Of a DNA stretch of 64,000 nt, positions 26,838-35,116 are shown piece by piece. Where the stretch lies: positions 186,001-250,000 of the forward strand of contig JAPCJH010000001.1 in the NCBI GenBank assembly GCA_027887045.1, read 5' to 3'. This stretch comes from Nitrososphaerota archaeon (lineage in GTDB: Archaea; Thermoproteota; Nitrososphaeria; Nitrososphaerales; Gagatemarchaeaceae). Below the pieces are notes generated by a model. That model made no database searches. It had not been told where the DNA came from and was given only the letters and a program-made list of their open reading frames with translations. Made by a program: the position numbers and the translations under genes. How positions within the stretch are numbered: position 1 is the stretch's first letter; each line of letters starts with the position of its first letter.

Positions 26838-27449
26838 CTACGGTCTGAAAGGGAGCATATATTTCGGCATTCGGGCCTCGTAGCCTCGGATTTCCTCTTC
26901 GTAATTGTTAATCGTGAAAGCGATGTCATCGGCGCCCCGAAGCAGTCTCTCTTTGATGTGCGGCTCTATCTCGAAGGCGAACTGATTCCCGGGATAGGAA
27001 ATGGTTTGTTTCTCGAGATCAACCGAAACGACCAGTTTCCCTTCCCGAACAGAATTTCGCATGGCATCCGCGGCATCGTCTCCGAGTCTTACGCAAAGGA
27101 GGCCGTTCTTGGACGCGTTGTTGTAGAAGATGTCCCCGAATGAGGAGGAGATAACGCACCTTATCCCGAATTCAGTAAGGGCCCAGACCGCGTTCTCCCG
27201 CGACGACCCTATTCCAAAATTCCGCCCTGTAAGCAGGATCTTGGAATCACGGAAACCCTCTACGTCAAGAATAAAGCTCCCGAGCGGGTTACCGGCCTCG
27301 TCGTACCTCCACCTGTAGAACAGATACTTGGACAGCCCCTTCCTTTCCGTGACCTTGAGGAATTGTGCAGGGAAGATCTGGTCCGTGTCCACATCGTCTG
27401 CGTCAAATAGAGCGACCCTACTGGTGAGCACTCGGATCGGATCAGGCAA
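26838..27449 (-). CDS. leuD: 3-isopropylmalate/homoaconitate dehydratase small subunit
   Basis: This swivel-domain subunit pairs with leuC. Family motifs are DVDTDQIFPAQFL, KYLFYRWRYDEAGNP, GRNFGIGSSRENAVWAL and SFGDIFYNNASKNGLL. The layout resembles the bacterial type (about 200 aa) rather than the shorter archaeal type. I chose the TTG at 27449 because GGAGGGTG lies 6 nt upstream; it overlaps the leuC stop by 8 nt. An upstream frame to 27524 adds nothing family-like. It isomerises 2-isopropylmalate or dehydrates/hydrates homocitrate. Confidence 0.92.
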   Translation of the reverse strand: MPDPIRVLTSRVALFDADDVDTDQIFPAQFLKVTERKGLSKYLFYRWRYDEAGNPLGSFILDVEGFRDSKILLTGRNFGIGSSRENAVWALTEFGIRCVISSSFGDIFYNNASKNGLLCVRLGDDAADAMRNSVREGKLVVSVDLEKQTISYPGNQFAFEIEPHIKERLLRGADDIAFTINNYEEEIRGYEARMPKYMLPFRP

Positions 27450-28887
27450 CGACTGCACCCTCCAACCCCAGTTCTTCGACGCTGGCGACGCCGTAGTCCC
27501 TGACGTCGACGAACCTTCCTTCAATTGCTGCGGCCGCGGCCGTAAGGGGACTTACCAGGTGTGTGCGTCCACCGGGACCCTGCCGGTTCTCGAAATTCCT
27601 ATTCGAAGTGCTGGCGCATCTCTCGCCCGGCGAGAGCTTGTCCTCGTTCATGGCGATGCACATGCTGCAGCCCGAGTTTCTCCACTCGAACCCGGCCTCG
27701 GTGAACAAGCGATGGAGCCCAAGCGATTCCGCCCTTCTCTTCACAGACTGTGAACCAGGGACGACCATCGCTCGGATGCTGGAAGAGACCCTTCGTCCCT
27801 TCAGCACGCGCGCCGCCGCGATTAGGTCCGAAAGTCGCGCGTTCGTGCACGACCCGATGAAGACGGCGTCGATTGGTATGTCGGAGATTCGCTGGTTAGG
27901 CAGCAAGCCCATGTACTTCAACGCCTTCTCCGCAGCGAGGCGATCGCCGGCGTCGTGAAAGTCGCCGAGGGAAGGCACGCTTTCGGTCACCCCAACCGTC
28001 ATCGCGGGGTTCGTCCCCCAACTGACCTGTGGTTCAATCGGATCGACGTCGACGTCGAGCGACCGGTCATAGCGCGCTTCATGGTCGGAGCCGAGGGTCC
28101 GCCAGAATTCCATGGCTTCGTCCCAGTCCCTCCCGCGCGGTGCAAACGGCCCGTCACGGATGTAGTCGAAGACCTTCTGGTCGGGCTCGATGATGGACGT
28201 CCGGGCGCCTCCTTCGATGGTCATGTTTGTCATTGTCATTCGTTCTTCCAGAGACATCTTCGCCACCGTGGGACCCCGGAATTCTACGACGTGCCCTATC
28301 GCCCCGCCTGTCCCGATCGTCCTGATAATCGAGAGGATGACGTCCTTGCTCGTAACGCATTCGGAAAGGACCCCGCGAAGGTTCACAGCGAACTGCTTCA
28401 ATCTTCTCAGCCAGATCGTCTGGGTGGCAAAGACGTGCTCCCCTTCGCTCGTCCCTATCCCCAGCGCGAGAGAGCCGAGTGCTCCGTGCGTGGAGGAATG
28501 GCTGTCACCGCAGGTGAAAGTGAGTCCTGGGAGAGTCAGCCCGAGCTCAGGACCGATCACGTGACTTATTCCCTGCATCGGGCTCTGCAGGTCGAATAGA
28601 GTGATACCGTACTCGTTGGTGTTCTTCTGGAGCGTCAGCATCTGGTTTGCGGAGAGCGCCTCGGAGACGGGAACGCTCCTGTCTCCCGTCGGAACGTTGT
28701 GGTCCATCACCGCGAAGGTGAGGTCTGGCCTTCTCACCCGCCGCCCCGAAACCCTAAGCGATTCAAACGCCATGGGAGACGTCACTTCGTGGGTCAGGTG
28801 TCGGTCGACGTAGAGTAGAGACTGCCCGTCAGTCCTTTCCGCCAGGACGTGCGCGTCCCAGATCTTCGAGAAGAGCGTGGAACCCAG
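27442..28887 (-). CDS. leuC: 3-isopropylmalate/homoaconitate dehydratase large subunit, apparent CTG start
   Basis: This 481-aa aconitase-family subunit has iron-sulfur ligands in SCTNARLSDL and SGCSMCIAMNEDKL, and TCGDSHSSTHGALG near the N-terminal third. The family N-terminus (GSTLFSKIWDAHV, then LLYVDRHLTHEVTSP) is read in frame upstream of the first ATG/GTG. The only plausible initiator is a CTG at 28887, preceded by GGTGAT with 5-nt spacing; the frame closes with TGA four codons earlier. A GTG start at 28785 would remove conserved residues. It works with leuD in leucine and possibly lysine synthesis. Confidence 0.9.
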   Translation of the reverse strand: MGSTLFSKIWDAHVLAERTDGQSLLYVDRHLTHEVTSPMAFESLRVSGRRVRRPDLTFAVMDHNVPTGDRSVPVSEALSANQMLTLQKNTNEYGITLFDLQSPMQGISHVIGPELGLTLPGLTFTCGDSHSSTHGALGSLALGIGTSEGEHVFATQTIWLRRLKQFAVNLRGVLSECVTSKDVILSIIRTIGTGGAIGHVVEFRGPTVAKMSLEERMTMTNMTIEGGARTSIIEPDQKVFDYIRDGPFAPRGRDWDEAMEFWRTLGSDHEARYDRSLDVDVDPIEPQVSWGTNPAMTVGVTESVPSLGDFHDAGDRLAAEKALKYMGLLPNQRISDIPIDAVFIGSCTNARLSDLIAAARVLKGRRVSSSIRAMVVPGSQSVKRRAESLGLHRLFTEAGFEWRNSGCSMCIAMNEDKLSPGERCASTSNRNFENRQGPGGRTHLVSPLTAAAAAIEGRFVDVRDYGVASVEELGLEGAVVA

Positions 28888-28898
28888 ATTCCATCACC
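28888..28898 (-). promoter_or_regulatory. Shine-Dalgarno for leuC CTG start
   Basis: GGTGATGGAAT on the minus strand overlaps the end of the upstream synthase TAG. GGTGAT matches the archaeal 16S 3' tail complement and ends 5 nt before the CTG at 28887. Confidence 0.6.
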
Positions 28899-30310
28899 TA
28901 ATCCGTTACCAGGACCCGAAGGTCTAGCAAAGCGTCGGCGTATTTCTGTCTGATCATGGTTACGACGTTGGGTTTACCATATTCCGTGTGGGCCTTCACT
29001 ATCATGTCCGCATCTCCGTAGACCTCGTCCACAGCTTCAATCCCGTCCCACTCGAGGAGTTCTTTGACTATCCTCGCCGCGGGGAATTGCGGATGGAGCT
29101 TGAGTAGCAAATAGAGCCTTTCGCCGCCGAAAAACCTGGTCAGCTCCTGCCGTGGTATCTCGACCCCGGTCTCCTGCCTGATTATGGTTTGAATGCTATC
29201 CAGCCTTGAGCCGGCACCGCTGACAGCGCTTGAGCTTGCGAGAAGCTCGGCTACTCGACGGGAGGTCCGTGGGTCTACGTTTGCGATGTGGGGGTTCAGA
29301 ATTGCTTGGACGAGGTTATGGCTGATGTACGCGCTCACGGCGTACAACGGCTCCCCGAAATCGTTTGTCAGCTTACTCAATGGTATGTAGCCGTCGTTCT
29401 TCTTCACGGTCATCGACTGATGGACCCCGGCCCGAACCGTGCGCGCTTCTGCAGAGAGGGGATGACGCCACGGCAGAGGAATCCCCGTCACCTTGGCGAA
29501 ATAGTCGTAGAGCTCTCTCAGCGACCCGCGCTTGACCCCCGTCCTAACTCCGTGCACGTCCTCCAGCGTGGCGACGACCTCGTAGAGGTCTGAGATTCCA
29601 TTGCGGTCGCCAATACCCATTACAGTTGCGTGAACTTCCTCCGCTCCTTCAAGGGCGGCTTGGATTGCGTTCGCGGACGCGAGTCCGTAATCGTTATGAA
29701 AATGAGCAGCAACAGGGAGCGACGACGCTTGCTTCACTATCCTGAAAAACTCGGTCGAGAGACTGGGGCTCAGAAGACCGGAAGTGTCTGGGAGGCTGAT
29801 GAGAGTCGCTCCGCTTTCGCGCAGGGCATCGATCCTCCCCCCCAGTGAATCGATGAAGCTGTCCCGGTCGTCGAGGAAGAGTCTGGAGGCGTCTTCGAGC
29901 GTGGCGCGGATGTAGTTAAATCCCCTTTCTTTTGCAGCCCTCACGCTCTTGCCGAGCCGGTCGAGCGCCTGATCCTCGCTGATCCCGTGAAGTTTGTGAT
30001 CCCGATGTAACTTGCTTACGGCGATGTAGAGGCCGCAACCGTGGACAGGGTATTTCGCGATCGCCTCGACGTCTTCCTCAAGGGCACGACCGTGGAGTAT
30101 GACCTCGACTCCCTGTTCGTTCAATACTGAAATGATTCCTGTTAGATCCTCGGCCGTTGTCCTAGGGGGGTAGTCTACGGTCAACTCGATGCGTTTCACC
30201 CCGGACTCCGCCAGTTTAGAAGCGATCGCGACCCTGGATTCCCGCGGGAAAATTTGGAAGAGCTCGCCTTCCCTGAGAGTGGAATCGAGGATCTGCAAGC
30301 TATCACGCAT
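28898..30310 (-). CDS. Homocitrate synthase-like enzyme with C-terminal RAM (Lrp-type) domain
   Basis: This protein of about 470 aa belongs to the alpha-isopropylmalate/homocitrate synthase family. DSTLREGE at the N-terminus, HFHNDYGLASAN and VMGIGDRNGISDL are the catalytic-barrel signatures; DSTLREGE is more like homocitrate synthase than isopropylmalate synthase. The last 70 residues (LYLLLKLHPQFPAARIVKEL to the end) look like an Lrp/AsnC RAM ligand-binding domain, as reported for crenarchaeal homocitrate synthase, which suggests allosteric control by lysine or leucine. ATG 30310 or TTG 30298 (29 nt from TTAAATA) may be the start. It leads the leuC-leuD operon. Confidence 0.82.
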   Translation of the reverse strand: MRDSLQILDSTLREGELFQIFPRESRVAIASKLAESGVKRIELTVDYPPRTTAEDLTGIISVLNEQGVEVILHGRALEEDVEAIAKYPVHGCGLYIAVSKLHRDHKLHGISEDQALDRLGKSVRAAKERGFNYIRATLEDASRLFLDDRDSFIDSLGGRIDALRESGATLISLPDTSGLLSPSLSTEFFRIVKQASSLPVAAHFHNDYGLASANAIQAALEGAEEVHATVMGIGDRNGISDLYEVVATLEDVHGVRTGVKRGSLRELYDYFAKVTGIPLPWRHPLSAEARTVRAGVHQSMTVKKNDGYIPLSKLTNDFGEPLYAVSAYISHNLVQAILNPHIANVDPRTSRRVAELLASSSAVSGAGSRLDSIQTIIRQETGVEIPRQELTRFFGGERLYLLLKLHPQFPAARIVKELLEWDGIEAVDEVYGDADMIVKAHTEYGKPNVVTMIRQKYADALLDLRVLVTD

Positions 30311-30476
30311 GTGACTATTTTCGTATTTAAGCGGTTTGTTCTCGGCGCGTTGTTGGCGAAATATGGGCGTTTTGAGCAGGAGTGCGCCGATATTCGTCAA
30401 GCTCGTCTATTTCGCGTTGCGAAACTAGCAAGAGACCCGACATCCTTGAGCGGGCTTTTGAAGGGAGGAGGTTCGT

Positions 30477-31289
30477 CTAGGTCGGCTCTTCTTCGAATCT
30501 CTTTGCGACTCGCTCGGCCGCCTTTGTCGCCGCTTCGACCGCGTTCATTATGCTCGTCCTCAGTGAACCCTTCTCTAACTCGTAGATCCCAGCGATGGTT
30601 GTGCCTGCGGGAGTGGTTACACTGTCCCTGAGCTCGGCTGGATGTATCCCGTGCTGATTGAGCATGTTTGCGGTACCTGTGAGCGTCTTGGTCGCGAGCT
30701 TCAGTGCAAGTTCTCTTGGTAAGCCCACCATGAGTCCCGCGCTGACCAAGGACTCGATGACCATCGCGATGTAGGCCGGGCCGCTGCCGCTGAGCGCCGT
30801 GACGGCGTTCATCAGGTTTTCGGGAACTTCGATGGATTCGCCGAAGCAACCCAAGATGAATTTCGTAGTTTCTACGTCCTCTGGGCGCAATTTCGAGCCA
30901 AAGGAGTACGCGGTTATCGCCTGCCCAATGGTAGCTGCGATGTTGGGCATGGTTCTCACGAGTCTTGATCCCGGAAGCGCTGACTCGAGGCGTCTTATCG
31001 AAACCGCTGCCATGAGCGAGATGACCAGCTTACCGGATGCCTGGCTCTTGACCTCCGAGAGTAGTTGTTTCGCGTCCCCTGCCTTCACCGCTAGTATGAT
31101 TACATCCGATCTTCCCGCGGCCCGACGGTTGTCTGAGGTAACCTGGATCTTCTTGGATTCGAGCCTTTTGATGCTCTTTGGGTTCCTCCTTGTTACGATG
31201 ACGTTAGAGACCCTTGGAGAGGCAGCAACGTTTCTCGCTACGGCTTCACCGATCTTCCCCCCTCCCAATACCGCTATCTTCATTTTCAC
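30477..31289 (-). CDS. proC: Pyrroline-5-carboxylate reductase
   Basis: This 270-aa NAD(P)-dependent reductase makes proline from pyrroline-5-carboxylate. It has the Rossmann start IAVLGGGKIGEAVARN and the family signature MNAVTALSGSGPAYIAM followed by LAGTANML-like helices. GTG 31289 (or ATG 31283) lies about 30 nt from a TTATAC box. It is a single gene, transcribed in the same direction as the synthase-leuC-leuD operon 170 nt away. Confidence 0.93.
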   Translation of the reverse strand: MKMKIAVLGGGKIGEAVARNVAASPRVSNVIVTRRNPKSIKRLESKKIQVTSDNRRAAGRSDVIILAVKAGDAKQLLSEVKSQASGKLVISLMAAVSIRRLESALPGSRLVRTMPNIAATIGQAITAYSFGSKLRPEDVETTKFILGCFGESIEVPENLMNAVTALSGSGPAYIAMVIESLVSAGLMVGLPRELALKLATKTLTGTANMLNQHGIHPAELRDSVTTPAGTTIAGIYELEKGSLRTSIMNAVEAATKAAERVAKRFEEEPT

Positions 31290-31486
31290 ACCGTTCGGGA
31301 ATGTTTGTCACGGGGGGTATAAGAATCCGAGAACGCCGAAGTCAAAGACGGCCTTACTGTAGAGCAATCATGGGGCAATGTGTTATCCTCCGAGTCAGCA
31401 AAGGGGTATTCCGTTAACCCCTGGGGCAATTGTTTTAGATTCAGATTCTCTTCTAAGGCCATTCGGAAGTCTCAGTTTCGGAGATC

Positions 31487-32704
31487 ATGTCCTTCGCTGT
31501 TCAAAGACGCTGGATGTACGGGCTCATCCCACAGGCGACAGCTAACGGCCTGGCGAACGTTTTGCTCCTCCTTTTCCTCGTCGTTGAACTTCGGGGAAGC
31601 CTTTTAGACCTTGGTCTCGTTGCCACGGTCTCGGCTCTCTCGATCATCCCGTCACTGATATTCTGGGGGTGGTTGGTGGACAGGACTGGAAGGTGCAAAC
31701 CCTTCCTCTTGATTTCGTTCGTTGGGGTAGGGCTTGTCTTCCTGCTGATTCCGTTCGTTCGCGACGTCCCACAGCTCCTTGTCTTGAGCGCGATAAGATC
31801 CGTAGCTTATTCTGCCAGCCTGCCCGCCCGCCAGATCCTCACCGTCGAATCTGAGAGCCGGGAAGGGTGGCAGGGAGGGATGGCCCGAATGCAGTTCCTG
31901 ACGGGCCTCGGTGAAACACTCGGGATGGGTATGGGAGCAGCGACGTTCGGCAGCCTGGGGTTTGGAACACTCTTCGTTCTTTGTGGTTTTTTCTGCATCA
32001 TTTCCGCGTTGGCGTCCGCCCTGATGGTTCAGGACCCCTGGCTGATGATTGAGAGAAGGCTGGTTGTTCTCGAGCGGTTCACAAATACGTTGGTTTCGGC
32101 TTCAACCCTCATCGGGAATGCCGATACGTTCGGTCAGACGATGACCCCACACAAAGTGTCAAGGATGTTCCATCACAGTGCGAGGTTTTTCTTCTTCGGC
32201 GTGTTCAGTTTCTCCCTCGGTGGTGTTGCGCTTTATTCTCCTCTTCCGGCGTATTTCCTAAGCTTCTTCTCCACGTCGACGGTTTTCATCGTGTTCCTCG
32301 CGGGGTCCATGGCGAATGCCCTTTGTTACCTTTTGGTTAATCGAATGGGCGGGAACGTGCAGAGGAATCTGATCCTTACCGCAGTATCGAGGATGCTTCT
32401 TATTCCGCTCCTCATCATTCCCGTGATGGGCCTGAACTCGGGCCTCTTCCTGGCGGTGGGAGTGCTCGCTTCCCTTGGTGCGGCCTGGGCTCTTTTCGAC
32501 GTGGCTAGCACTTGCATGTTCCTCGAGATATCGCAGAGGGGAAGGGCGGGATTCTACGGCGCTTCGATCGGACTCGGTTCAGCAGTTGGAGGGATTCTCG
32601 GCGGTTACATTTCCATGGAGTACGGCTTTGGTCTACTCTTCACATTCTGCAGCCTAATCTACGCGGGTTCGCTGATTGCTTTCGTTCTGCAATTCAAGAG
32701 GTGA
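31487..32704 (+). CDS. Major facilitator superfamily transporter
   Basis: This 405-aa integral membrane protein has about twelve hydrophobic segments. The loop WGWLVDRTGRCKPFLL between helices 2 and 3 is the MFS A-motif (G-x-x-x-D-R-x-G-R). The central cytoplasmic loop (residues about 190-225) separates two six-helix halves. The substrate cannot be told. It stands alone, divergent from proC; TTTTAGATTC at about 31432 is a weak promoter candidate. Confidence 0.85.
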   Translation: MSFAVQRRWMYGLIPQATANGLANVLLLLFLVVELRGSLLDLGLVATVSALSIIPSLIFWGWLVDRTGRCKPFLLISFVGVGLVFLLIPFVRDVPQLLVLSAIRSVAYSASLPARQILTVESESREGWQGGMARMQFLTGLGETLGMGMGAATFGSLGFGTLFVLCGFFCIISALASALMVQDPWLMIERRLVVLERFTNTLVSASTLIGNADTFGQTMTPHKVSRMFHHSARFFFFGVFSFSLGGVALYSPLPAYFLSFFSTSTVFIVFLAGSMANALCYLLVNRMGGNVQRNLILTAVSRMLLIPLLIIPVMGLNSGLFLAVGVLASLGAAWALFDVASTCMFLEISQRGRAGFYGASIGLGSAVGGILGGYISMEYGFGLLFTFCSLIYAGSLIAFVLQFKR

Positions 32705-32739
32705 GCGGTTGATGCCTCCTTGACGGGATGACATCAAAC

Positions 32740-33006
32740 CTAGTTGGCGTAGCCTGGCGCCTCGATCAATTCATTTCCGCTTTTGATGTGCCTGACCCCA
32801 AGCCTTTTCGTCGACAGGAAGCGGTTCCTAATTTCAAGAAACGGGGTCTCCAGATGCCGGAAGGACCAAGTCGAGATCGATATCGCCAAAGCAACGGAGA
32901 CTAAGCTCCATGCCATGGTAGGCATCCCGAGTCGATACAAACCCGCTTCGATCGGGAGGTGCCAAGTATAGGTACTGTAGCTTATTTTTCCGGCGAAGCC
33001 GCCACT
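32740..33006 (-). pseudogene. C-terminal remnant of an acyltransferase-3 (OafA-like) membrane protein
   Basis: The minus-strand frame contains ISYSTYTWHLPI, a hydrophobic helix (WSLVSVALAISIST) and FRHLETPFLEIRNRF, which is the characteristic end of acyltransferase-3 proteins (S-Y-x-x-Y-x-W-H then E-x-P-F). Only about 80 residues remain; the upstream part of the frame runs through the tRNA-Arg gene and has no similarity. It begins some 18 nt beyond the tRNA 3' end, which suggests a rearrangement or integration at the tRNA. It has no start of its own. Confidence 0.6.
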
Positions 33007-33023
33007 TTTCGTTCGATAATGAG

Positions 33024-33171
33024 CGGGCCCGGCAGGATTTGAACCCGCGATCTTCAGCTTACTCCGCGGAGCGCCGAAGGCCTGCGCGACCGTGTCTTGA
33101 CGCCTTATCCGTGTTAGAGGTGTGTTCGCAAACACCTTGATTTCCCCAACGGATGTCTAGGCTACGGGCCC
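33024..33171 (-). tRNA. tRNA-Arg (anticodon UCG) with three predicted introns
   Basis: The 5' end GGGCCCG pairs with CGGGCCC at the 3' end, with G73 as discriminator and no encoded CCA. The T arm is GCGGG-TTCAAAT-CCTGC. A normal 74-nt tRNA results if 74 nt are removed: D loop AGAC/GGATA flanked by GCCT and AGGC; anticodon stem TC+GGC pairing with GCTGA; loop CTTCGGA (anticodon TCG at 33077-33075). Predicted introns are 33111-33154 (D loop), 33083-33098 (anticodon stem) and 33060-33073 (canonical 37/38). Exact boundaries are uncertain by a few bases. A20 and G73 fit tRNA-Arg. Confidence 0.75.
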
Positions 33172-33297
33172 GAAATCATGACAATCGCGGCGTGTAGATA
33201 AGCGATTACTGCGGGACGTGCCAAAGGCAACTGCAGGGAAGAATGTACCAGCGGCCTGAAGCGGTTAAATACCATCAACCGCGACTATGTCGAGTCG

Positions 33298-34212
33298 ATG
33301 CTCATGGCCAAGACCGCCGTAAGTACTGCCGCAGCAATAATTGTCGTCGTGGTCATCGTCGTGGCAGCCGCAGCCGCGTATGTTTTTGTTCTGTCTCCCT
33401 CCGGAACTTCATCTGGCTCTTCGTCGAGTTCATCCCATAGTGCGTCGTCATCTTCCACGTCAAGGGCCGCATCCTCAACCTCTTCTAGTTCGACCAGCAC
33501 ACAGACCTCCACCTCGACGAGCTCTTCGAGCTCAACGAGCTCCCAGAGCACCACATCTACGGCTTCGACCTACTCTTGCACTTCGACTTTCGCATCGACA
33601 ACAGGAACTCCGAAAGACTACACTCCACAGTACATCAACCTGGTGGCAAAATTCAGCTCAATCACCTTCAAGGTCTCCGGCGTTACCAACGGGACCACAT
33701 CCCAGAATTCAACCATCAGCTATCATACCACTACAGTCTCCTCGGGGATCTACGACGTCAACATCACATTTGCAACTAACTCAGGAACTCAATCAGGTAT
33801 AGCTCGAGTCGACTCGAACAACGAATCCGTGATTTCTGTTACCTTCTCCTCGTACACGTTTTATGGGGCTCAAGCGAAGTCGTTCTTCGACAGCTTCATG
33901 GGCCTCTTCGGGCTTGAGTATTCCTATGGAGCTTACCTTGGTGTCTTGACTTCCTCTAACTACTTCCACTCAACTGGTACCGCGTCGATGACCTACGGCT
34001 CCGCGACCTTCGCCGTCACGACTTGGGTTGCCAACTCGCTGCCACTTTCGGTGAACGAGTGCGGATACACGGCCACAATCACAGCATTCACGCTTGAGGT
34101 TGGGACTCCGACTGGAACCTCGCTGACGTTCATCACCTACCTACACTTCGCGAGCAGTGCACCCCAAAACGCGGACTTTACCTTCCAGCTAGTATCGATG
34201 ACAGCAGCCTGA
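33298..34212 (+). CDS. Surface-anchored protein with Ser/Thr-rich stalk, unknown function
   Basis: This 304-aa protein starts with a hydrophobic membrane helix (IIVVVVIVVAAAAAYVFVL) and continues with about 65 residues that are almost only Ser and Thr, probably an O-glycosylated stalk. The outer domain (from about residue 105) is beta-rich with repeated ThrSerThr pattern and two Cys (SCTST and NECGYT) that could form a disulfide. TTAAATA lies 30 nt upstream of ATG 33298; ATG 33304 is an alternative. No catalytic motif is seen. A damaged copy of its C-terminus follows at 34276-34461. Confidence 0.75.
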   Translation: MLMAKTAVSTAAAIIVVVVIVVAAAAAYVFVLSPSGTSSGSSSSSSHSASSSSTSRAASSTSSSSTSTQTSTSTSSSSSTSSQSTTSTASTYSCTSTFASTTGTPKDYTPQYINLVAKFSSITFKVSGVTNGTTSQNSTISYHTTTVSSGIYDVNITFATNSGTQSGIARVDSNNESVISVTFSSYTFYGAQAKSFFDSFMGLFGLEYSYGAYLGVLTSSNYFHSTGTASMTYGSATFAVTTWVANSLPLSVNECGYTATITAFTLEVGTPTGTSLTFITYLHFASSAPQNADFTFQLVSMTAA

Positions 34213-34275
34213 GCTAGACAGGGCCCATACCTCCTCCCGAAGACCAACCCTTTACATCCGCTCCCCTTGCTACTC

Positions 34276-34461
34276 CCTGAGACGCTGACCACCTGCGACT
34301 CAAGTTTCACACTGACAGCTTACACTCTGGGGATAGGAACCCCGCCCAACACGACGGTCCAATTCCTCACCCTGCTACACCTTGCGGGAACTGTCCATCG
34401 GAACGGGACAGACACTCAGGAGAATTTCACATTCACGCTTGTGTCGATGACTGTTGCATAG
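34276..34461 (+). pseudogene. Truncated duplicate of the surface protein C-terminus
   Basis: This plus-strand frame aligns with the last ~55 residues of the protein just upstream: TAYTLGIGTPPNTTVQFLTLLH against TAFTLEVGTPTGTSLTFITYLH, and both end FTFxLVSMTxA-stop. It contains a Cys matching NECGYT (TTCDSS). The N-terminal membrane helix and stalk are missing and no start codon with promoter is evident. It is a tandem duplication remnant. Confidence 0.65.
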
Positions 34462-34582
34462 CGAAGCGTATATCGCTCTCTATCACGAAGGCCTGAGTAA
34501 GACAAGAGCTGTAAGCGTGAGGAACCTTTCCCAAGGAGCGCCTTGGTTTCTCAGTATTGAAATAACAACACGATTCCCAGCA

Positions 34583-35020
34583 TTAGCGGCTTTGTCCTGC
34601 GAGCCATCTCGCTCCCACTGCGAGGGCGAGCCCGAACCAATAAGCCAAATGTTCAGAAGTTAGGGGATACCCTTTAACCAAAAGGGAGTACAGGAAGGAG
34701 ACGCCTAGGCCGAGAAACCCGGCTCCGCCCCCCAACGCAATTAACAGTCTCCCCGACCTAACATGTTCGAAGAACAAGGCGAGTGCCCCCGTTATCACAG
34801 TGAAGCCGCCTAACCCGATCAGGAGACTAAGGACGAGAATCGCAAGCGATACTGTCACGCTTGCAATCCCTGGGAGATAGACTACCGCCTCGTTCTGTAT
34901 GTACGGAAAGAGTGACAAAAGGAAGCTCTGGGTCCCGAAACCACCGATTAAGATCAGGATACCGCCTAGGAAAGCCAAGACAGAGCTAGCGACTGACGCC
35001 AGTTTCTTCAATCTCGTCAC
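34583..35020 (-). CDS. Four-helix membrane protein, unknown function
   Basis: This 145-aa protein has a basic start (MTRLKKLASV) and four hydrophobic segments: LAFLGGILILIGGFG, IASVTVSLAILVLSLLIGLGG, LLIALGGGAGFLGLGVSFLY and LAYWFGLALAVGARW. The Gly-rich helices suggest a small membrane bundle. No known motif is seen. It is flanked by the surface-protein remnant and mtnA and is transcribed alone. Confidence 0.65.
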   Translation of the reverse strand: MTRLKKLASVASSVLAFLGGILILIGGFGTQSFLLSLFPYIQNEAVVYLPGIASVTVSLAILVLSLLIGLGGFTVITGALALFFEHVRSGRLLIALGGGAGFLGLGVSFLYSLLVKGYPLTSEHLAYWFGLALAVGARWLAGQSR

Positions 35021-35116
35021 TGTTAGACTGCTGTCAGACTATTTGTTTGTGCTGAATGCTTCAATCTATGTGATCCATGAGCCATGAGTAATCAACAAGA
35101 ATCGCCGGGAGTAAGC

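Noticed and set aside
27955..28599. Plus-strand 214-codon frame opposite leuC
   Set aside because: leuC is certain on the other strand; the plus translation has no family resemblance.
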